DNA from: Buxus sempervirens
Lineage: Eukaryota; Streptophyta; Magnoliopsida; Buxales; Buxaceae
Direction: 5' to 3'
Length of the DNA stretch: 64,000 nt
NCBI GenBank assembly: GCA_947561395.2
Contig: OX387194.1
Coordinates: 31,878,036-31,942,035, forward strand
Shown here: positions 35,601 to 43,402 of the stretch, in pieces
Layout: each line of letters opens with the position of its first letter
Numbering within the stretch: the first letter of the stretch is position 1
The notes under the pieces: model-generated
What the model saw: the letters and a program-made list of their open reading frames with translations, nothing else
What the model was told of the DNA's origin: nothing
Databases searched by the model: none
Translations under genes and position numbers: made by a program

Positions 35601-38161
35601 CCGGATAAAGCATGACAGAAAAGGTGGCCGAGACTAGCCAGTTTGTAAAGGAAAGAAAGAGGCCCGGTTTAGTTGCAGAGTGCCGACTTTTATTCGGATG
35701 GATTTGGGTGTGTAGACTCCCCAGATTTATTTCAAATCACTTACCTAACCTTTGGGACCAAAGCAATAAGAGTCATTTTTTGGTGTCTACATATAAATCA
35801 ACTAGGTAGTGACGACTTTTAAATAACAAGATAATAATTATCATAAAAGCTCACATGGAAACCCAAACAAAAAAAAAAAACAATTGGTGGGATAAAGCCG
35901 GTTCCCCGAGTCCCACATTAACATTAGGATATAGATTATGGAACATTTTCATTCGTTTGATTAGCCATTCATTTCACATGACTCGTTTTAGCTACATCTA
36001 CTGTTGGTTTTTTCAACTATTGGCAACCAATGGAAAAATTAAAGCATTAATAAACTTAAATATAATGCTAATTTCCGTAAACCGTATTAAGTTAATTTTG
36101 AATGTAAACATCCACTTGAGAACCATTAAAAAAGCTCAAAGACCCAAACACTGGATGGTCCCAACCAATTTCAGTCTTCCTCTACTTCGCTACTGTTGTT
36201 GGCTGCCATATAACATTGAGGTGCTAGAGGCCAAATTTATCCAAAAACATGATTCATGACATTTCACCTCTTTACTGTAATGAGAGATCGTAAGTCGAAC
36301 ATAAATGAAGACCAATGTTTAGAAACTTAGACAGGGTTGGAAAATCAAAGATCTACCTGTCCAAGAAACTTGGTAACTTGGTCCTAGTTACTAGCCTTGC
36401 ATTAGTGAAATATATTAATATTTATGTGCATAGATCGAGTGGAAAAAATATAGTTATTTTATTTTTAATGAAATTAATTTGTATATTGGATATTTAAATA
36501 TTTAGGAGAACGTCTATATCTAAAATGCTTTATTTACTCACATTATATGTCAAAAATGTTTATAATGCATATGGTAGGCGCCCAAAATCATGCCCTAGTG
36601 CCTGTGTCATCATTACTGCATTTAATATAAATAAATATTATATAGTAAGAGAAATTGATTTTTTAAATTAAATACACCAATCATAATGTCTGGTGGATGG
36701 GTGCATAGAGCGAATTTTGTGCTCTAATACTCAAGTAATAGGATCTGTATTTGGAATAACTTTGTCACAAGACAAAAGGCTTGAGGCTTTAGAATGAAAG
36801 GTGCTATGTCCTCCACCCAGCACATGCGCCTGCCAGTACAAGGGGATAAGGGCATACAATGGGTAAACATTCCTTGTCTAAGCCTACTCCTATCCCCTTC
36901 AATTTGTGCACCAGAAAGGAGACAATGATGACGTAAATTGAAGAATAATTGGGAAAGGAACAAAATAGAACAGGTGAAAAATGGAAGAGAAAGGCAAAAG
37001 GTCAGAGAAAATGCAAACAAGAGGGGGGCACAGGAAGAAAAGTAATGGTTAATCAAACGTGTCTGAGCTCAAGCCAAGAGAACCTTTTTGAGCATTTTCA
37101 CAGACACTAAACCCAATGAAATTTGGAGGCTTTAAACCAAGACAGAGGGAAGGCCTCCTATCCATGTTTGGAGACAATGGATTCAAACTATGTTACACGG
37201 TGAAACTTACTTTTAGGCATATTGCTTTATATTTATCAGCATCCTCTGACTTAGCTAAGAGGTATAACAACCCCTTGAATCTAACGCTTCTCAAATTCTT
37301 CTTATGGAGGGAATTCCTGCAGATGGTCAATAATATAAGATAATTTCCCTGAAAAACAATCTTTTAATGCGCATTCACTCACTCTAAATGCATTGCGTCT
37401 TGGTTCCTTGAACTTACCTTCCCTGTTATGCACAACTGATGTTTATCACACTTTGAGATATTAGTGTATATCCTCAAGGTTAACTGAAAAATTTATGACC
37501 CTTCTCCTATTTTTCCCTCAACTCGCTACAGGTGCTGCCAAAGCAAAAAAATTCCCATGATATTGTCCCAGCCAATTTTCAAAATTAAGTAAAAATAAAT
37601 TTAAAACCATTTCCTGGGGTGAGCCCTTAGGCAGAAAAGATGCAACTTGTTCCTTCCCATATTCTCTACAACTTCTACACTAATCTTGTGTACTTTTATA
37701 TACCAATCTACTCTTGATAATAAATATGTAATATTTGCAGTTGATAGGATAAAGAGAAAAAAAAGAAGATAAAAGCATAGAAATATTACGCACCTTCACA
37801 CTTTCCAGGTTCAGCTGTACCACAGGATTCACATTTACCCGATTCCAAAGGTAAACCAAGGAAAGGATTTGTCAGCTGACTGGCATGACTAATAGGAAAG
37901 TCACTGACGGATGCTGTACACTAACAGAAGAAAAAAAAATTAATTATAGTGTTAATAGAATAGCAACAAAATATAGTATCAATAATGCCAGCATCTTCTC
38001 GCTTTAAGTTGTGACTAATTTTCCCATTACAACATGCCTTCCTCACTTTCCATTAGAAAATGGAGCAAAGAAATACAAGCAATAAAACTTACAATTTCCT
38101 CAGGAGATGCTAATCCAAACCGCATACCAATGATTTCGCCGTCTACAATGCATTCCTCCAT
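11536..38161 (-). CDS. NRPE1: DNA-directed RNA polymerase V largest subunit, 5' half (11 exons, partial)
   Basis: NRPE1 is the catalytic largest subunit of nuclear RNA polymerase V, which makes non-coding scaffold transcripts that recruit AGO4 and DRM2 in RNA-directed DNA methylation. Coding exons on the minus strand: 38093-38161, 37794-37920, 35155-35270, 32475-32522, 26806-26973, 25324-25482, 25083-25238, 22788-24521, 22463-22638, 11776-11851, 11536-11663. Together they give 985 codons plus 2 nt with no stop. N-terminal zinc ligands are Cys53, Cys56, Cys64 and His67, then Cys94/Cys97 and Cys116/Cys119. The metal-A motif DFDGD is at residues 446-450 (24,015-24,029), followed by [10 protein letters not shown], which is Pol V-like rather than NRPD1-like. 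A bridge-helix-like [16 protein letters not shown] lies near the end of exon 8. The start ATG gives [12 protein letters not shown], as in the family. The DeCL and GW/WG C-terminal half (roughly 900 more residues in the family) was not found. Confidence 0.95.
11776..11851 (-). CDS. NRPE1: NRPE1 coding exon 10
   Basis: Completes Glu918 and encodes residues 919-943, [20 protein letters not shown] then VHLDK. Phase 2 to phase 0 fits exactly, and the EYKKQ...GLV(A/G)H(V/I)HL(D/N)K pattern matches the family. Identifying it shows that intron 9 is 10,611 bp long. Donor AAG|GTTTGT. Confidence 0.88.
11852..13548. other. NRPE1 intron 9, downstream part without recognised features
   Basis: AT-rich intron sequence between exon 10 and the first MITE, with a poly-A tract near 11,885-11,898 and no protein similarity on either strand. 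The open stretch at 12,890-13,111 (plus strand) is not a known family. Confidence 0.5.
13549..13833. mobile_element. hAT-type MITE with 8-bp target duplication
   Basis: A 285-bp element is bounded by an exact 8-bp duplication, TGCAATTC at 13,541-13,548 and 13,834-13,841. The ends are imperfect inverted repeats of the widespread plant type: the right end read inward is GCAAGGTTTTAACACTCGG, and the left end has ATTGTTTTCAAAATCAGTCG. No coding capacity. Size, TSD length and ends fit a hAT MITE in NRPE1 intron 9. Confidence 0.75.
13880..13975. repeat. TATATG / TGTATG-type simple repeat
   Basis: Low-complexity tract of alternating ATGTATAT and TGTGTATG units. Probably an unstable microsatellite within intron 9. 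Confidence 0.8.
14600..16150 (-). pseudogene. RTE-type non-LTR retrotransposon reverse transcriptase fragment
   Basis: Decayed RTE-clade pol on the minus strand. In order of transcription: [19 protein letters not shown] near 16,110-16,050, FGFLPGRS near 16,000, and [15 protein letters not shown] near 15,815-15,770 (GLHQGS is the RTE form of the RT motif). Then [20 protein letters not shown] (FSDN replaces the catalytic FADD), KTEYVKCPF, the interrupted segment, [40 protein letters not shown] and [20 protein letters not shown], ending near 14,600. Stops and the altered catalytic motif show it is dead. A 254-bp insertion splits it. Confidence 0.88.
15269..15522. mobile_element. Small MITE-like insertion in the RTE fragment
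   Basis: A 254-bp block interrupts the RTE protein between VKID and the following ...DIPLRN segment. It is flanked by near-identical octamers GTCAATTC (15,261-15,268) and GTCAATTT (15,523-15,530). It contains a perfect 17-bp inverted repeat, CAAATTGAGCGAAATTT at 15,361-15,377 and its complement at 15,424-15,440. No coding. Terminal repeats are weak, so the superfamily is uncertain (hAT favoured by TSD length). Confidence 0.5.
16416..16775. mobile_element. MITE-like AAATTTCG-rich element
   Basis: A 360-bp block dominated by GAAATTTCGCC-type motifs in both orientations, flanked by TACAAATC (16,408-16,415) and TACAGATC (16,776-16,783), 7 of 8 identical. Similar AAATTTCG-rich DNA occurs at 30,000-30,110. 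No coding. The inverted ends are poor, so this may be an old or rearranged element. Confidence 0.45.
17259..17471 (+). repeat. copia 5' LTR
   Basis: Starts TGTTAGAAGAGTATTAG and ends TATTTTAACA, followed directly by the PBS. Contains TATATATCTTGAC-like promoter sequence near 17,393. The block GTTGGGTTGTTATGTAGCTG matches the 3' LTR with one change. Confidence 0.85.
17472..17484 (+). other. copia primer-binding site
   Basis: TGGTATCAAAGCC resembles the initiator-Met tRNA complement used by copia elements (usual TGGTATCAGAGC), with one substitution. Confidence 0.8.
17759..18858 (-). mobile_element. LINE fragment (zf-RVT and RNase H) nested in the copia element
   Basis: A 1,100-bp insertion with an 11-bp target duplication, TCAGCATCTCT at 17,748-17,758 and 18,859-18,869. 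Poly-T at the left marks a minus-strand LINE tail. Minus-strand frames encode [19 protein letters not shown] (zf-RVT end), then [19 protein letters not shown] (RNase H start, with the DG catalytic region), and [20 protein letters not shown] (EGDS acidic motif) near 18,170. Frames are broken, so it is a pseudogene. Confidence 0.88.
19370..21530 (+). pseudogene. copia gag-pol remnants
   Basis: In plus-strand order with frameshifts: gag ([22 protein letters not shown] at 19,583-19,640, then [20 protein letters not shown]); protease ([19 protein letters not shown] near 20,127, where the active-site DSG has become DYG); GAG-pre-integrase near 20,455 (LGHPS-like); integrase core near 20,600-20,720 ([27 protein letters not shown], with the acidic DD pair); and reverse transcriptase [20 protein letters not shown] with the YLDD motif at 21,045-21,065. 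The RNase H end is near 21,450 ([16 protein letters not shown]). Many stops, so not functional. Confidence 0.85.
21737..21762 (-). mobile_element. 26-bp LINE tail insertion
   Basis: A tiny insertion flanked by a 12-bp exact duplication, CAGCTCCTAATA at 21,725-21,736 and 21,763-21,774. The inserted 26 bp read, on the minus strand, as GTACTTACCAAAAAG plus a poly-A tail, which is the terminal signature of the local LINEs. It is an extreme 5' truncation. Confidence 0.8.
21994..22229 (+). repeat. copia 3' LTR
   Basis: Starts TGCAAGAAGAATATTAAAC and shares ATATAATTCTGTTATTAG, GGGTTGTTGCGTAGCTG and CTATATATTC...CAGATTTTCTACTTATCTC blocks with the 5' LTR. Ends TATTTTAAC with the terminal CA lost. 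Confidence 0.82.
22463..22638 (-). CDS. NRPE1: NRPE1 coding exon 9
   Basis: Encodes residues 860-917 plus two bases of Glu918: [20 protein letters not shown], then [20 protein letters not shown]. This is the Pol V-type continuation of ELMK. Donor GA|GTAAGC is phase 2 and joins an exon 10.6 kb away. Confidence 0.94.
22788..24521 (-). CDS. NRPE1: NRPE1 coding exon 8 (catalytic core)
   Basis: This 1,734-bp exon encodes 578 residues (282-859), starting [10 protein letters not shown]. It holds the [20 protein letters not shown] segment, [11 protein letters not shown] and the catalytic metal-A loop [20 protein letters not shown]. It runs through [19 protein letters not shown] to the [20 protein letters not shown] bridge-helix-like region. 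Every residue I would expect at the metal-binding loop is present. The exon ends ELMK|GTGCTT, phase 0. Confidence 0.97.
25083..25238 (-). CDS. NRPE1: NRPE1 coding exon 7
   Basis: Encodes residues 230-281: [20 protein letters not shown], then [20 protein letters not shown] and [12 protein letters not shown]. Acceptor CCCCAG, donor AAAG|GTATAT, phase 0. Intron 6 is only 85 bp. Confidence 0.95.
25324..25482 (-). CDS. NRPE1: NRPE1 coding exon 6
   Basis: Encodes residues 177-229: [20 protein letters not shown], then [20 protein letters not shown] and [13 protein letters not shown]. The YLPVPPNCL motif is the conserved polymerase motif that follows the clamp core. Donor TCT|GTAAGT, phase 0. Confidence 0.95.
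25483..26805. other. NRPE1 intron 5, no recognised feature
   Basis: AT-rich intron with a GA tract near 25,962-25,978. No protein similarity or clear repeat boundary seen. Confidence 0.5.
26806..26973 (-). CDS. NRPE1: NRPE1 coding exon 5
   Basis: Encodes residues 121-176: [20 protein letters not shown], later [15 protein letters not shown]. Fits the Pol IV/V-specific segment after the N-terminal zinc sites. Acceptor GTAG, donor GAG|GTATGG, phase 0. Confidence 0.93.
26974..29109. other. NRPE1 intron 4, upstream-coordinate part
   Basis: Mostly unrecognised intron sequence. A 32-bp tandem duplication is seen at 28,511-28,575 (units starting GGAGCATGGTGGGAA). From about 28,860 to 29,100 the sequence is extremely AT-rich (TAATTTAAAT-type). 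No gene is supported. Confidence 0.5.
29110..29290 (-). mobile_element. Short LINE zf-RVT fragment
   Basis: The minus strand reads [20 protein letters not shown] then RRIFKD, a typical C-terminal segment of plant L1 ORF2, closely resembling the frameshifted plus-strand copy at 10,880-10,960. No tail or target duplication found. Confidence 0.75.
29448..29560 (+). mobile_element. LINE 3' tail with target duplication
   Basis: About 113 bp ending TTACCTACAAAAAAAAAA, with the gtgtacatc / ttgtac element of local LINE 3' ends. Flanked by similar CCAACATC..CTAATATATA (from 29,426) and CCAACATCCTAATACATAT (29,561-29,578), an imperfect duplication. A 5'-truncated insertion in intron 4. Confidence 0.65.
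29561..30284. other. NRPE1 intron 4 middle part, with an AAATTTCG-rich repeat
   Basis: No gene. From about 30,000 to 30,115 the sequence is rich in GAAATTTCG and ATGTCATGAAAT motifs, like the MITE-like block at 16,416-16,775, suggesting another copy of the same family without clear ends. Confidence 0.4.
30285..31460 (-). mobile_element. 5'-truncated LINE (zf-RVT C-terminus) in NRPE1 intron 4
   Basis: Poly-T at about 30,286-30,299 marks the tail, so the element is on the minus strand, the same as NRPE1. Frames: [20 protein letters not shown] near 31,240-31,180; [24 protein letters not shown] near 30,920; [18 protein letters not shown] at about 30,840-30,790 (zinc ligands of zf-RVT); and [20 protein letters not shown] near 30,620. 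Stops present. The right boundary is approximate. Confidence 0.85.
31560..31870 (+). mobile_element. LINE endonuclease fragment
   Basis: The plus strand reads [20 protein letters not shown] and then [18 protein letters not shown], a degraded version of the xYGPN...FWxEL...GGDFN stretch of LINE endonucleases. About 300 bp, no clear ends. Confidence 0.65.
31871..32474. other. NRPE1 intron 4, remaining part before exon 4
   Basis: AT-rich intron with a repeated ACCAAATG(C/T)A / TTTTAG(C/T)(C/T)AATTGACC segment near 31,893-31,985 (local duplication of about 60 bp). No coding signal. Confidence 0.45.
32475..32522 (-). CDS. NRPE1: NRPE1 coding exon 4 (48-bp microexon-like)
   Basis: Encodes residues 105-120, [16 protein letters not shown], which supplies the CxxC partner of the zinc pair. 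Acceptor ATTAG or CAG just before GAGAAT, donor CGG|GTAAGC, phase 0 on both sides. It is an isolated short exon between introns of 2.6 and 5.5 kb, so automated gene models could miss it. Confidence 0.85.
32523..33100. other. NRPE1 intron 3, part without recognised features
   Basis: AT-rich intron sequence with a poly-T stretch near 32,728-32,737. Nothing recognised. Confidence 0.45.
33101..34300 (+). mobile_element. 5'-truncated LINE (zf-RVT, RNase H) in NRPE1 intron 3
   Basis: Plus-strand remnants in LINE order: [20 protein letters not shown] then [12 protein letters not shown] near 33,640-33,740 (zf-RVT), [18 protein letters not shown] near 33,830, and [20 protein letters not shown] then VEEDSA near 33,920-33,990 (RNase H). 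The tail TATTTCAGCACTTATCAAAAAAG ends near 34,300. It lies antisense to NRPE1. The 5' boundary is approximate. Confidence 0.82.
34301..35154. other. NRPE1 intron 3, remaining part
   Basis: AT-rich intron with a GT microsatellite at about 35,066-35,102. No gene. Confidence 0.5.
35155..35270 (-). CDS. NRPE1: NRPE1 coding exon 3
   Basis: Encodes residues 66-104: [20 protein letters not shown], then [19 protein letters not shown]. This is highly conserved in largest subunits (clamp core and second CxxC). Acceptor TTCAG, donor AAAG|GTAATG, phase 0. Intron 2 upstream is 2.5 kb. Confidence 0.94.
35396..35515 (-). repeat. RTE / Au-SINE-like 3' tail fragment
   Basis: CATGCCTTATCCCAATTAG followed by GGAGTTGGCAACATGAATCA is the reverse complement of the widespread plant RTE/SINE 3' end (GATTCATGTxGCCxACxCCAxxTxxTTGGGATAAGGC). 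The short fragment lies in intron 2 of NRPE1. A GTGTGTGTG microsatellite precedes it near 35,322-35,341. Confidence 0.5.
35516..37793. other. NRPE1 intron 2, no recognised feature
   Basis: About 2.3 kb of AT-rich intron. Open stretches of 60-134 codons occur on both strands (35,855-36,259 plus; 36,724-37,056 minus) but show no family similarity and no codon structure I trust. Confidence 0.45.
37794..37920 (-). CDS. NRPE1: NRPE1 coding exon 2 (first zinc site)
   Basis: Encodes residues 24-65 and the first base of Gly66. It contains [20 protein letters not shown] and then SCG, whose cysteines with a later CEGH motif form the N-terminal zinc clamp. Donor is GAAG|GTGCGT, phase 1, continued in frame by exon 3. 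Intron 1 is only 172 bp. Confidence 0.94.
38093..38161 (-). CDS. NRPE1: NRPE1 coding exon 1
   Basis: Encodes residues 1-23, [20 protein letters not shown] followed by EEI. The preceding acceptor at 38,182-38,183 leaves about 20 nt of 5' UTR before the ATG. Donor is ATT|GTAAGT, phase 0. The DGEI(I/V)G start is characteristic of the family. Confidence 0.92.
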
Positions 38162-38871
38162 TTCTTCTATCCAAATTAATCCTAAAATGGGATAGAAGAA
38201 CAATTGTTAGCGCACAACAGATCATAATATTTCCGATATCTTCACCAATATTAAAACAAAAAAAGTGTCCATCTCCTTCTAGATGTCAAGAGATGAGATT
38301 GAAAGTTAAGAAAGCACTTTATCTATGGTAAAACAGTCATTTTTTGGTACTCCCATTAGATAATGCAGGTTCTAAACGCCCTTATTTTCCGCTAGAACCA
38401 CATGTTAACAAATATGAAGTGCGTAATGCGTTTAGAACCCACAGGACAATCTAGCAGAATACAGGCATCATCCACGCATGCCACTGTCTGGTAAATCTTC
38501 CTGAGGAACAAAAGCTTTAGGCAAGTCCATGCCTTACTTTTAACTCAAAATTGCATGTAAAGCCAACCATGTCGCCGTTTAAGGATTACCAAACTAAAAA
38601 TTTCGAGTCTCAATCTAAGACGAGCAGACCATCTACATGATGAGGGTCATTATTAACCTGAAATACATCAAACACTCACCAAACCAAAATGGGGGTGATT
38701 TTAAAAACAGAAAAAATAAAAAAGGAACAAATTACTTGACAATGTAGAATACCGCAAGAAGCTCAAATGTGCTATAAAACATCAAATTTCTGTACAATGC
38801 AGGCGGATAGAGAGAAACGGGAGCGAAGAAAGAGAGAGAGAGAGAGGGTTGCAAGAGTATGATAGCGATAC

Positions 38872-39090
38872 CTCAAACAATCGACTAGTTTGGCTCTGAA
38901 GAAAAATTTCAGGAGACGAGAAGAGGGGAAAGGAGAAATTACTTGCAAATTGTACGGGGAAAGCGACTGGGAACAGAAAACGGATGAGTGAGAAAATATA
39001 GAGAGGAAAGCGGGGCTTGTGTCGGAAGGGACGAGACGAGTGGCTTCTCCTCTCCGCTTCCACTTCCCTCCCTCTTCTTCTTATTCTCTA
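38872..39090 (-). promoter_or_regulatory. NRPE1 5' UTR exon and core promoter region
   Basis: A non-coding first exon ends at 38,872 with donor TTTGAG|GTATCG and joins the acceptor before coding exon 1 (intron of 690 bp, 38,182-38,871). A pyrimidine-rich, GA/CT-repeat-rich 5' UTR (AG tract near 38,831-38,847) is common in plant genes. The transcription start is not resolvable. I place it near 39,060-39,110 from composition. Confidence 0.55.
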
Positions 39091-39109
39091 GTCTCCGCCA
39101 TTTAGACCT

Positions 39110-39689
39110 TTTTGCTATACTAGCCTACTAGACCAAGACAATTCCACCAGGGACTTGGGAGGCTTTCGAGGTTTACCATCCTTCCCTCCCTCTCCCTCGA
39201 CGGTAATGATGGCAATAGGGGATTTTTCACTCTTGTGTGTGCAGTTAAGAGCCGTAAGGGTGGGTCCACCACTAGAGTTCACCCTCTTGGAGTCCTCTCA
39301 TCATGTGGATGTCATGTGATAATGACTTTTTTTTTTTTTTTTTTTTTTTAATCCATTGAGAAATATCCCTTGCTAGCGGCAAGCACGTGTTGAAATGGAA
39401 ATGTTTTTGAGACTTGCCAAAACACCGCATGTTATATTATATATAGATTAAGAGTGCCAAGAAAATAATTTTCCATTTATTAAAAATTAAAAATAATTAT
39501 CTATTTTTAAAGATATCTTAGTAATCTCTAGATAATCTTTTCACATAATCCCAATATAGGGGATTAATATAAAGAGAATTTTGAAGGAAAATAAGAGGAA
39601 GACCTAAAAAAAATATAGATAAAATCTATAAAACAAGACTTACAAAAACATAGATTACATAATAATGTGATTTTTGATAGAGCTGGATG
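39110..39689. other. Intergenic / NRPE1 upstream region
   Basis: Upstream of NRPE1. Contains a T-run of more than 20 at about 39,327-39,349 and AT-rich DNA. No gene recognised. Confidence 0.5.
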
Positions 39690-39795
39690 GAGAGAGAATA
39701 TTCGTTTTGCCGACCCCATTGTGGTGGGAACTAAAAGATTCATGTCGCCGACCGCATTGTGGTGGGAACTGGCTGATGATGATGATATATGAGAA
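39690..39795 (+). repeat. RTE 3' tail with 38-bp duplication and TGA microsatellite
   Basis: Two copies of GCCGACC(C/G)CATTGTGGTGGG at 39,709 and 39,747, followed by GGCTGATGATGATGATATAT, fit the 3' end of plant RTE elements (GCCGACCCCA...GTGGG and a short simple-repeat tail). Confidence 0.55.
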
Positions 39796-40604
39796 TTTAA
39801 TTTGTCACAAAAAAACTAATAGAATAGAGGGATGATCCTAGCGTATATGAATTTTATTTATAGTAGCAAACGAATAGGATGGAATTTTATTAGTGCAGGA
39901 AAATAATAGGATTTAGAATATATATAAAAGAACATAGATAGAAATAAAGATCAAATTAGTTTCAAACTAACTAATCATGTGGAGAGGTATTACAAGTGCC
40001 GTAACTAACTAATCAGGTAAGAAGTTTAGGAGGTAACCACAAAGCGTTGCCCTGGTGGTCATATAATAGTCTGAATTTTTATAAATATAATAACAAAACT
40101 AATTCTGGAATATTGGGATGATTAGTACATATTTGGGAGAATTAATATATAATTCAAAATTTAGATATTTAAATAATAAATAATTAGTGATTAGGAATAA
40201 TTATAAATTAAGAATAATTTCAAGATTATTTGGAAGAACAAAATTAAATCTGCAAATTTGGAGAGCTAAAAAATAAATCCAAAGGCATATTATGGTCAAC
40301 AATAAATCTGGAAATTTTGGAAGAGATCCAATAGTCGAATATGAGTTAAAAAAAAAAGGGAGGGTAAATTAGAGACTTCCTAAATTCTTATTGGTTTAGA
40401 ATAAAGTGTATGGTGGAGTGACACCACATTAGATCATGAGTGTTTCATATGAATGAATTATTGGGAGTGCTTACGAGGAGTTAGTTTCCTTGAAGATTTA
40501 GTTTTCTATTTTGTGTTGGCCATGTGATATAGGGAGACAGAAATTGGGGAAACTAGATTTCCTAATTAGATTAAGATTCCTACTTGAACAAATATTAGGA
40601 GTTG
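39796..40604. other. AT-rich repetitive DNA without a gene
   Basis: No coding region. Sequence is dominated by AATAATAT and TTAATTATAAATT motifs. Probably old retrotransposon DNA. Confidence 0.4.
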
Positions 40605-41216
40605 TCAAGTAAAATCCCAAAATTTTTAAAATTTTTAATAATGATTTAAAATTTGTTTTTATAATTAATAATCTAATTATTGGTGGAGAATTTCAGGAAA
40701 AGAAGAATAAGGTTATTTTGGGAATTTTTAGGGATTAGATGGAGAGGAATTATCAATTGTGGTAAGTGATTATTGGTTAAGTTGATGACATGAGCATGCA
40801 TGAGATAACATGAAATAATAGAATTTAATTAATAAATTAATATTGGGTGTGTACATAGGTATTGGTGGAGTGGCATGGTAGCGGACCACAAAAGAGTTTA
40901 AAGAATGAAGTGGGCGGCAAAGAGGAAGACTATAAAGAGGGGCTTTTAGTTTCGGTTGGGATTGTTTGGAGCTAGAACCTTCTAGAGCATAGAAGAAGAA
41001 GAAGGTGTGGAGCAAGGATTCAGATCTTGGAGAAGAAAGAGAACTGGAAGGAGGATCTGAGAAGGAGAATTCTCAGATTTAGTTGATCGAGCTGGGAGAA
41101 ACAAGAGGAATAGAAGGATTTATTTCGGTCGATAGTTGATTGGAGGAGTTAGATTTGCTGAATTCAGTGAAGAATCGGAGAGATATAGTTTGAATCTTTG
41201 TAAATTCTGGTATGTG
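40605..41216 (+). repeat. Truncated LTR, same family as the solo LTR at 54,230-56,684
   Basis: From 40,605 (AAGTAAAATCCCAAAATTT) the sequence matches, in opposite orientation, the right end of the 54,230-56,684 LTR, sharing ATTATTGGTGGAGAATTTCA-like and TTATTTTGGGAATTTT blocks. A TATAAAG box at 40,931 has the same offset from the LTR start (about 325 versus 300 bp). It is cut at 41,216, where a different LTR begins. Confidence 0.65.
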
Positions 41217-41822
41217 TGTAACACCCCGAATCTAGATTTCATATCCAAACCCGAAGTGTTACTAATTGTGGGCCAAAGCAAAATTAAATTAAATGGCAAA
41301 GTAAATTTTTCCATTAATTAATAGAGTCGCGACTAAGAGTAACAATTAAAAATAATTAATATCCTTCATTCTTTTGTCATATTGCAATTCTACTGTACAC
41401 ACCTCATTTTTGCACCCGTCTAAAAAGCCAAAAAGCATAACCCTAAAAGATAAGTCGAAGCCTTAAGGAGCAGAAGGTAACTTTCTGCCCGAACCCTAAT
41501 TGATTGCCATACCCTATCCCAATGGATAGAGAATCCCAACACTGTTCCAACGCAATTAAATTTGCATGAATCGGAGTCCGGATGGAGAAGATATGAGCAA
41601 AACAAACCCAAGGGCAAAACAGCAATTAAGCATAGAAGGATCCGTTACTTGGAAAGTGTGCGGGCCCCACCTAATAAATGGCAAATTTAAGGGCTAAAGG
41701 CAGAAATAGGGAAAGAACAGAACAAAGGACATATCAGTCAAAGCTTAAAATATCTTAATTAAATTAATTAAGATAAATAAAAATATATATAAATCGGAGA
41801 AGCCTGATTCGTCCCGAGTGGG

Positions 41823-42113
41823 CGGCTGAGTCACCTCAGCCGTCGACTCAAGCCAAAAATTTGTGACCGTATATAATATACGGTCGATTTTTGTGGCCAC
41901 CGTTTGAGCGGCCAATCGCATGCGCAGTGGGACACTTTTTGTCCGTACTATATGTACGGACGCTTTTAACGCCCTAATCAACGCGCTACGCGCGTCAAAG
42001 TTTGTCACCTAATAAATGATGAAAAGACGTCACGCGTCCATATAATATATACAGACACGCCAAAACCGTATACATAATACGATTTTAACCAATCCATATA
42101 ATATGTGCGGATT
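41823..42113. repeat. Array of diverse palindromes upstream of the LTR TATA box
   Basis: Successive inverted repeats with different arms: CGGCTGAG/CTCAGCCG (41,823-41,842), GACCGTAT/ATACGGTC (41,865-41,885), GTCCGTAC/GTACGGAC (41,941-41,961), then imperfect ones near 42,034-42,060, 42,062-42,086 and AATCC/GGATT (42,091-42,113). Loops are TA-rich. The array stops 13 bp before the TATA box. Confidence 0.8.
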
Positions 42114-42126
42114 TCTATCTGTGTTC

Positions 42127-42134
42127 TATAAATA
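42127..42134 (+). promoter_or_regulatory. LTR TATA box
   Basis: TATAAATA directly after the palindrome array and followed by a CT-rich leader (TCTTTCTCCATCTTC...), as expected for U3/R of this LTR. Confidence 0.65.
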
Positions 42135-43402
42135 TAAAACTCAAACACAAAAGGTGGGTTGGTCGTTTTTTAACTAATCTTTCTCCATCTTCTTAGCATC
42201 TTCAACCTCCGAACCACCCTCTTCTCCCTCTCCAAGTCCCTAAACACCTTCAAGGCCATTTTTAATCATCTAAAAGCTCCACTCATTCTCTCCCTCTCAT
42301 CATCTCCACCAGAGGGAACTCCAGAGATCTCTTGGAAGGAAGGAAAAGGAGCTGCTCCACCGGTTGTGAAGGCTTCTCAAGGAGTTCAAATCTAGCACCT
42401 CCAAGAATTTTTCTCCATCAAGGTAAAGTTCCTTTCTTGTTTCATATAGCATATATGTTTCTAAATGAGTAAAGAGCACGTTTTTTAGCCTTTATATCCT
42501 TGGCTCCTCTTTTCTTGTTCTTCTCCTCTCTTATGTTTACTCATTCTCCATCGAGAAATGATCCATCATAAGGTAAGGGTATATAAGGGTGGCCGTGCAA
42601 AGGAGTGAGAGGTTCACGAAGTCTTTCCAGGCCTTTTAAGATCATGCGATCTTTACTTTGTCGTATTCTTTCTCCCCCCACATCTGGATCACTATATCCC
42701 ATTAATCCCCCCACTTCCTTTCTTTATTTAGCTTAATTCATTCCCTTGATGCAAGTGCAGTTTTCTTTGCATTGTGTGCTTTAACCCCATGAGTTTAGTA
42801 GGGAGTATACGCATGTCATTGAATCTGCATGCTTGTGTGTGAACGTTTTAGTTCCCTCATTAATATCATGGTTGCTTGCATGCTATTTGGACCTGCCTAG
42901 TTCTTGTCTCGTCTCAATCTCCCGCATGATCTGAATCGATGTGCACCCGCAGGCCATGCACACACACACTGCTGGTTTCAAGCATGTGTAGGATGCTGCA
43001 TTTAGTTCTCTGATATCATGTTTTTCTGCTGATTGTGTATCATGATTATGGTTTGGCCATGGATTTAAGCATGAGGCCTCTCGTGCCGTGTAACCTATTT
43101 CCTTGTCAAAAGGAATGAGGTTGATGCTACAACAGCGGTGGGGGATCTCACCCCCACCTTAAAAATCCTAAGCTTGCAAGTTTAGGTGAAGGGAGACAGG
43201 CCCCGAGCCTCAGCCCCCTTCTCCCTTGGTTTTAGGATAGGTTTAATTGCGTTTGAGCGCTTAAAATTGAATTCGAAAGCCTCCGTGGGTTGGTCGAATG
43301 ACCCCCACCTTGCACCAGACCCACAAAAGATGAAGGGGCCTTTGCTCCCCCTGAAAAATTAGTTTCTTGGGTTTCTCAAGTCCTGTCCGTATACACAGGG
43401 CA

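Noticed and set aside
36724..37056. Hydrophobic minus-strand open frame in intron 2
   Set aside because: Composition-driven (poly-pyrimidine), no family match and no splice support.
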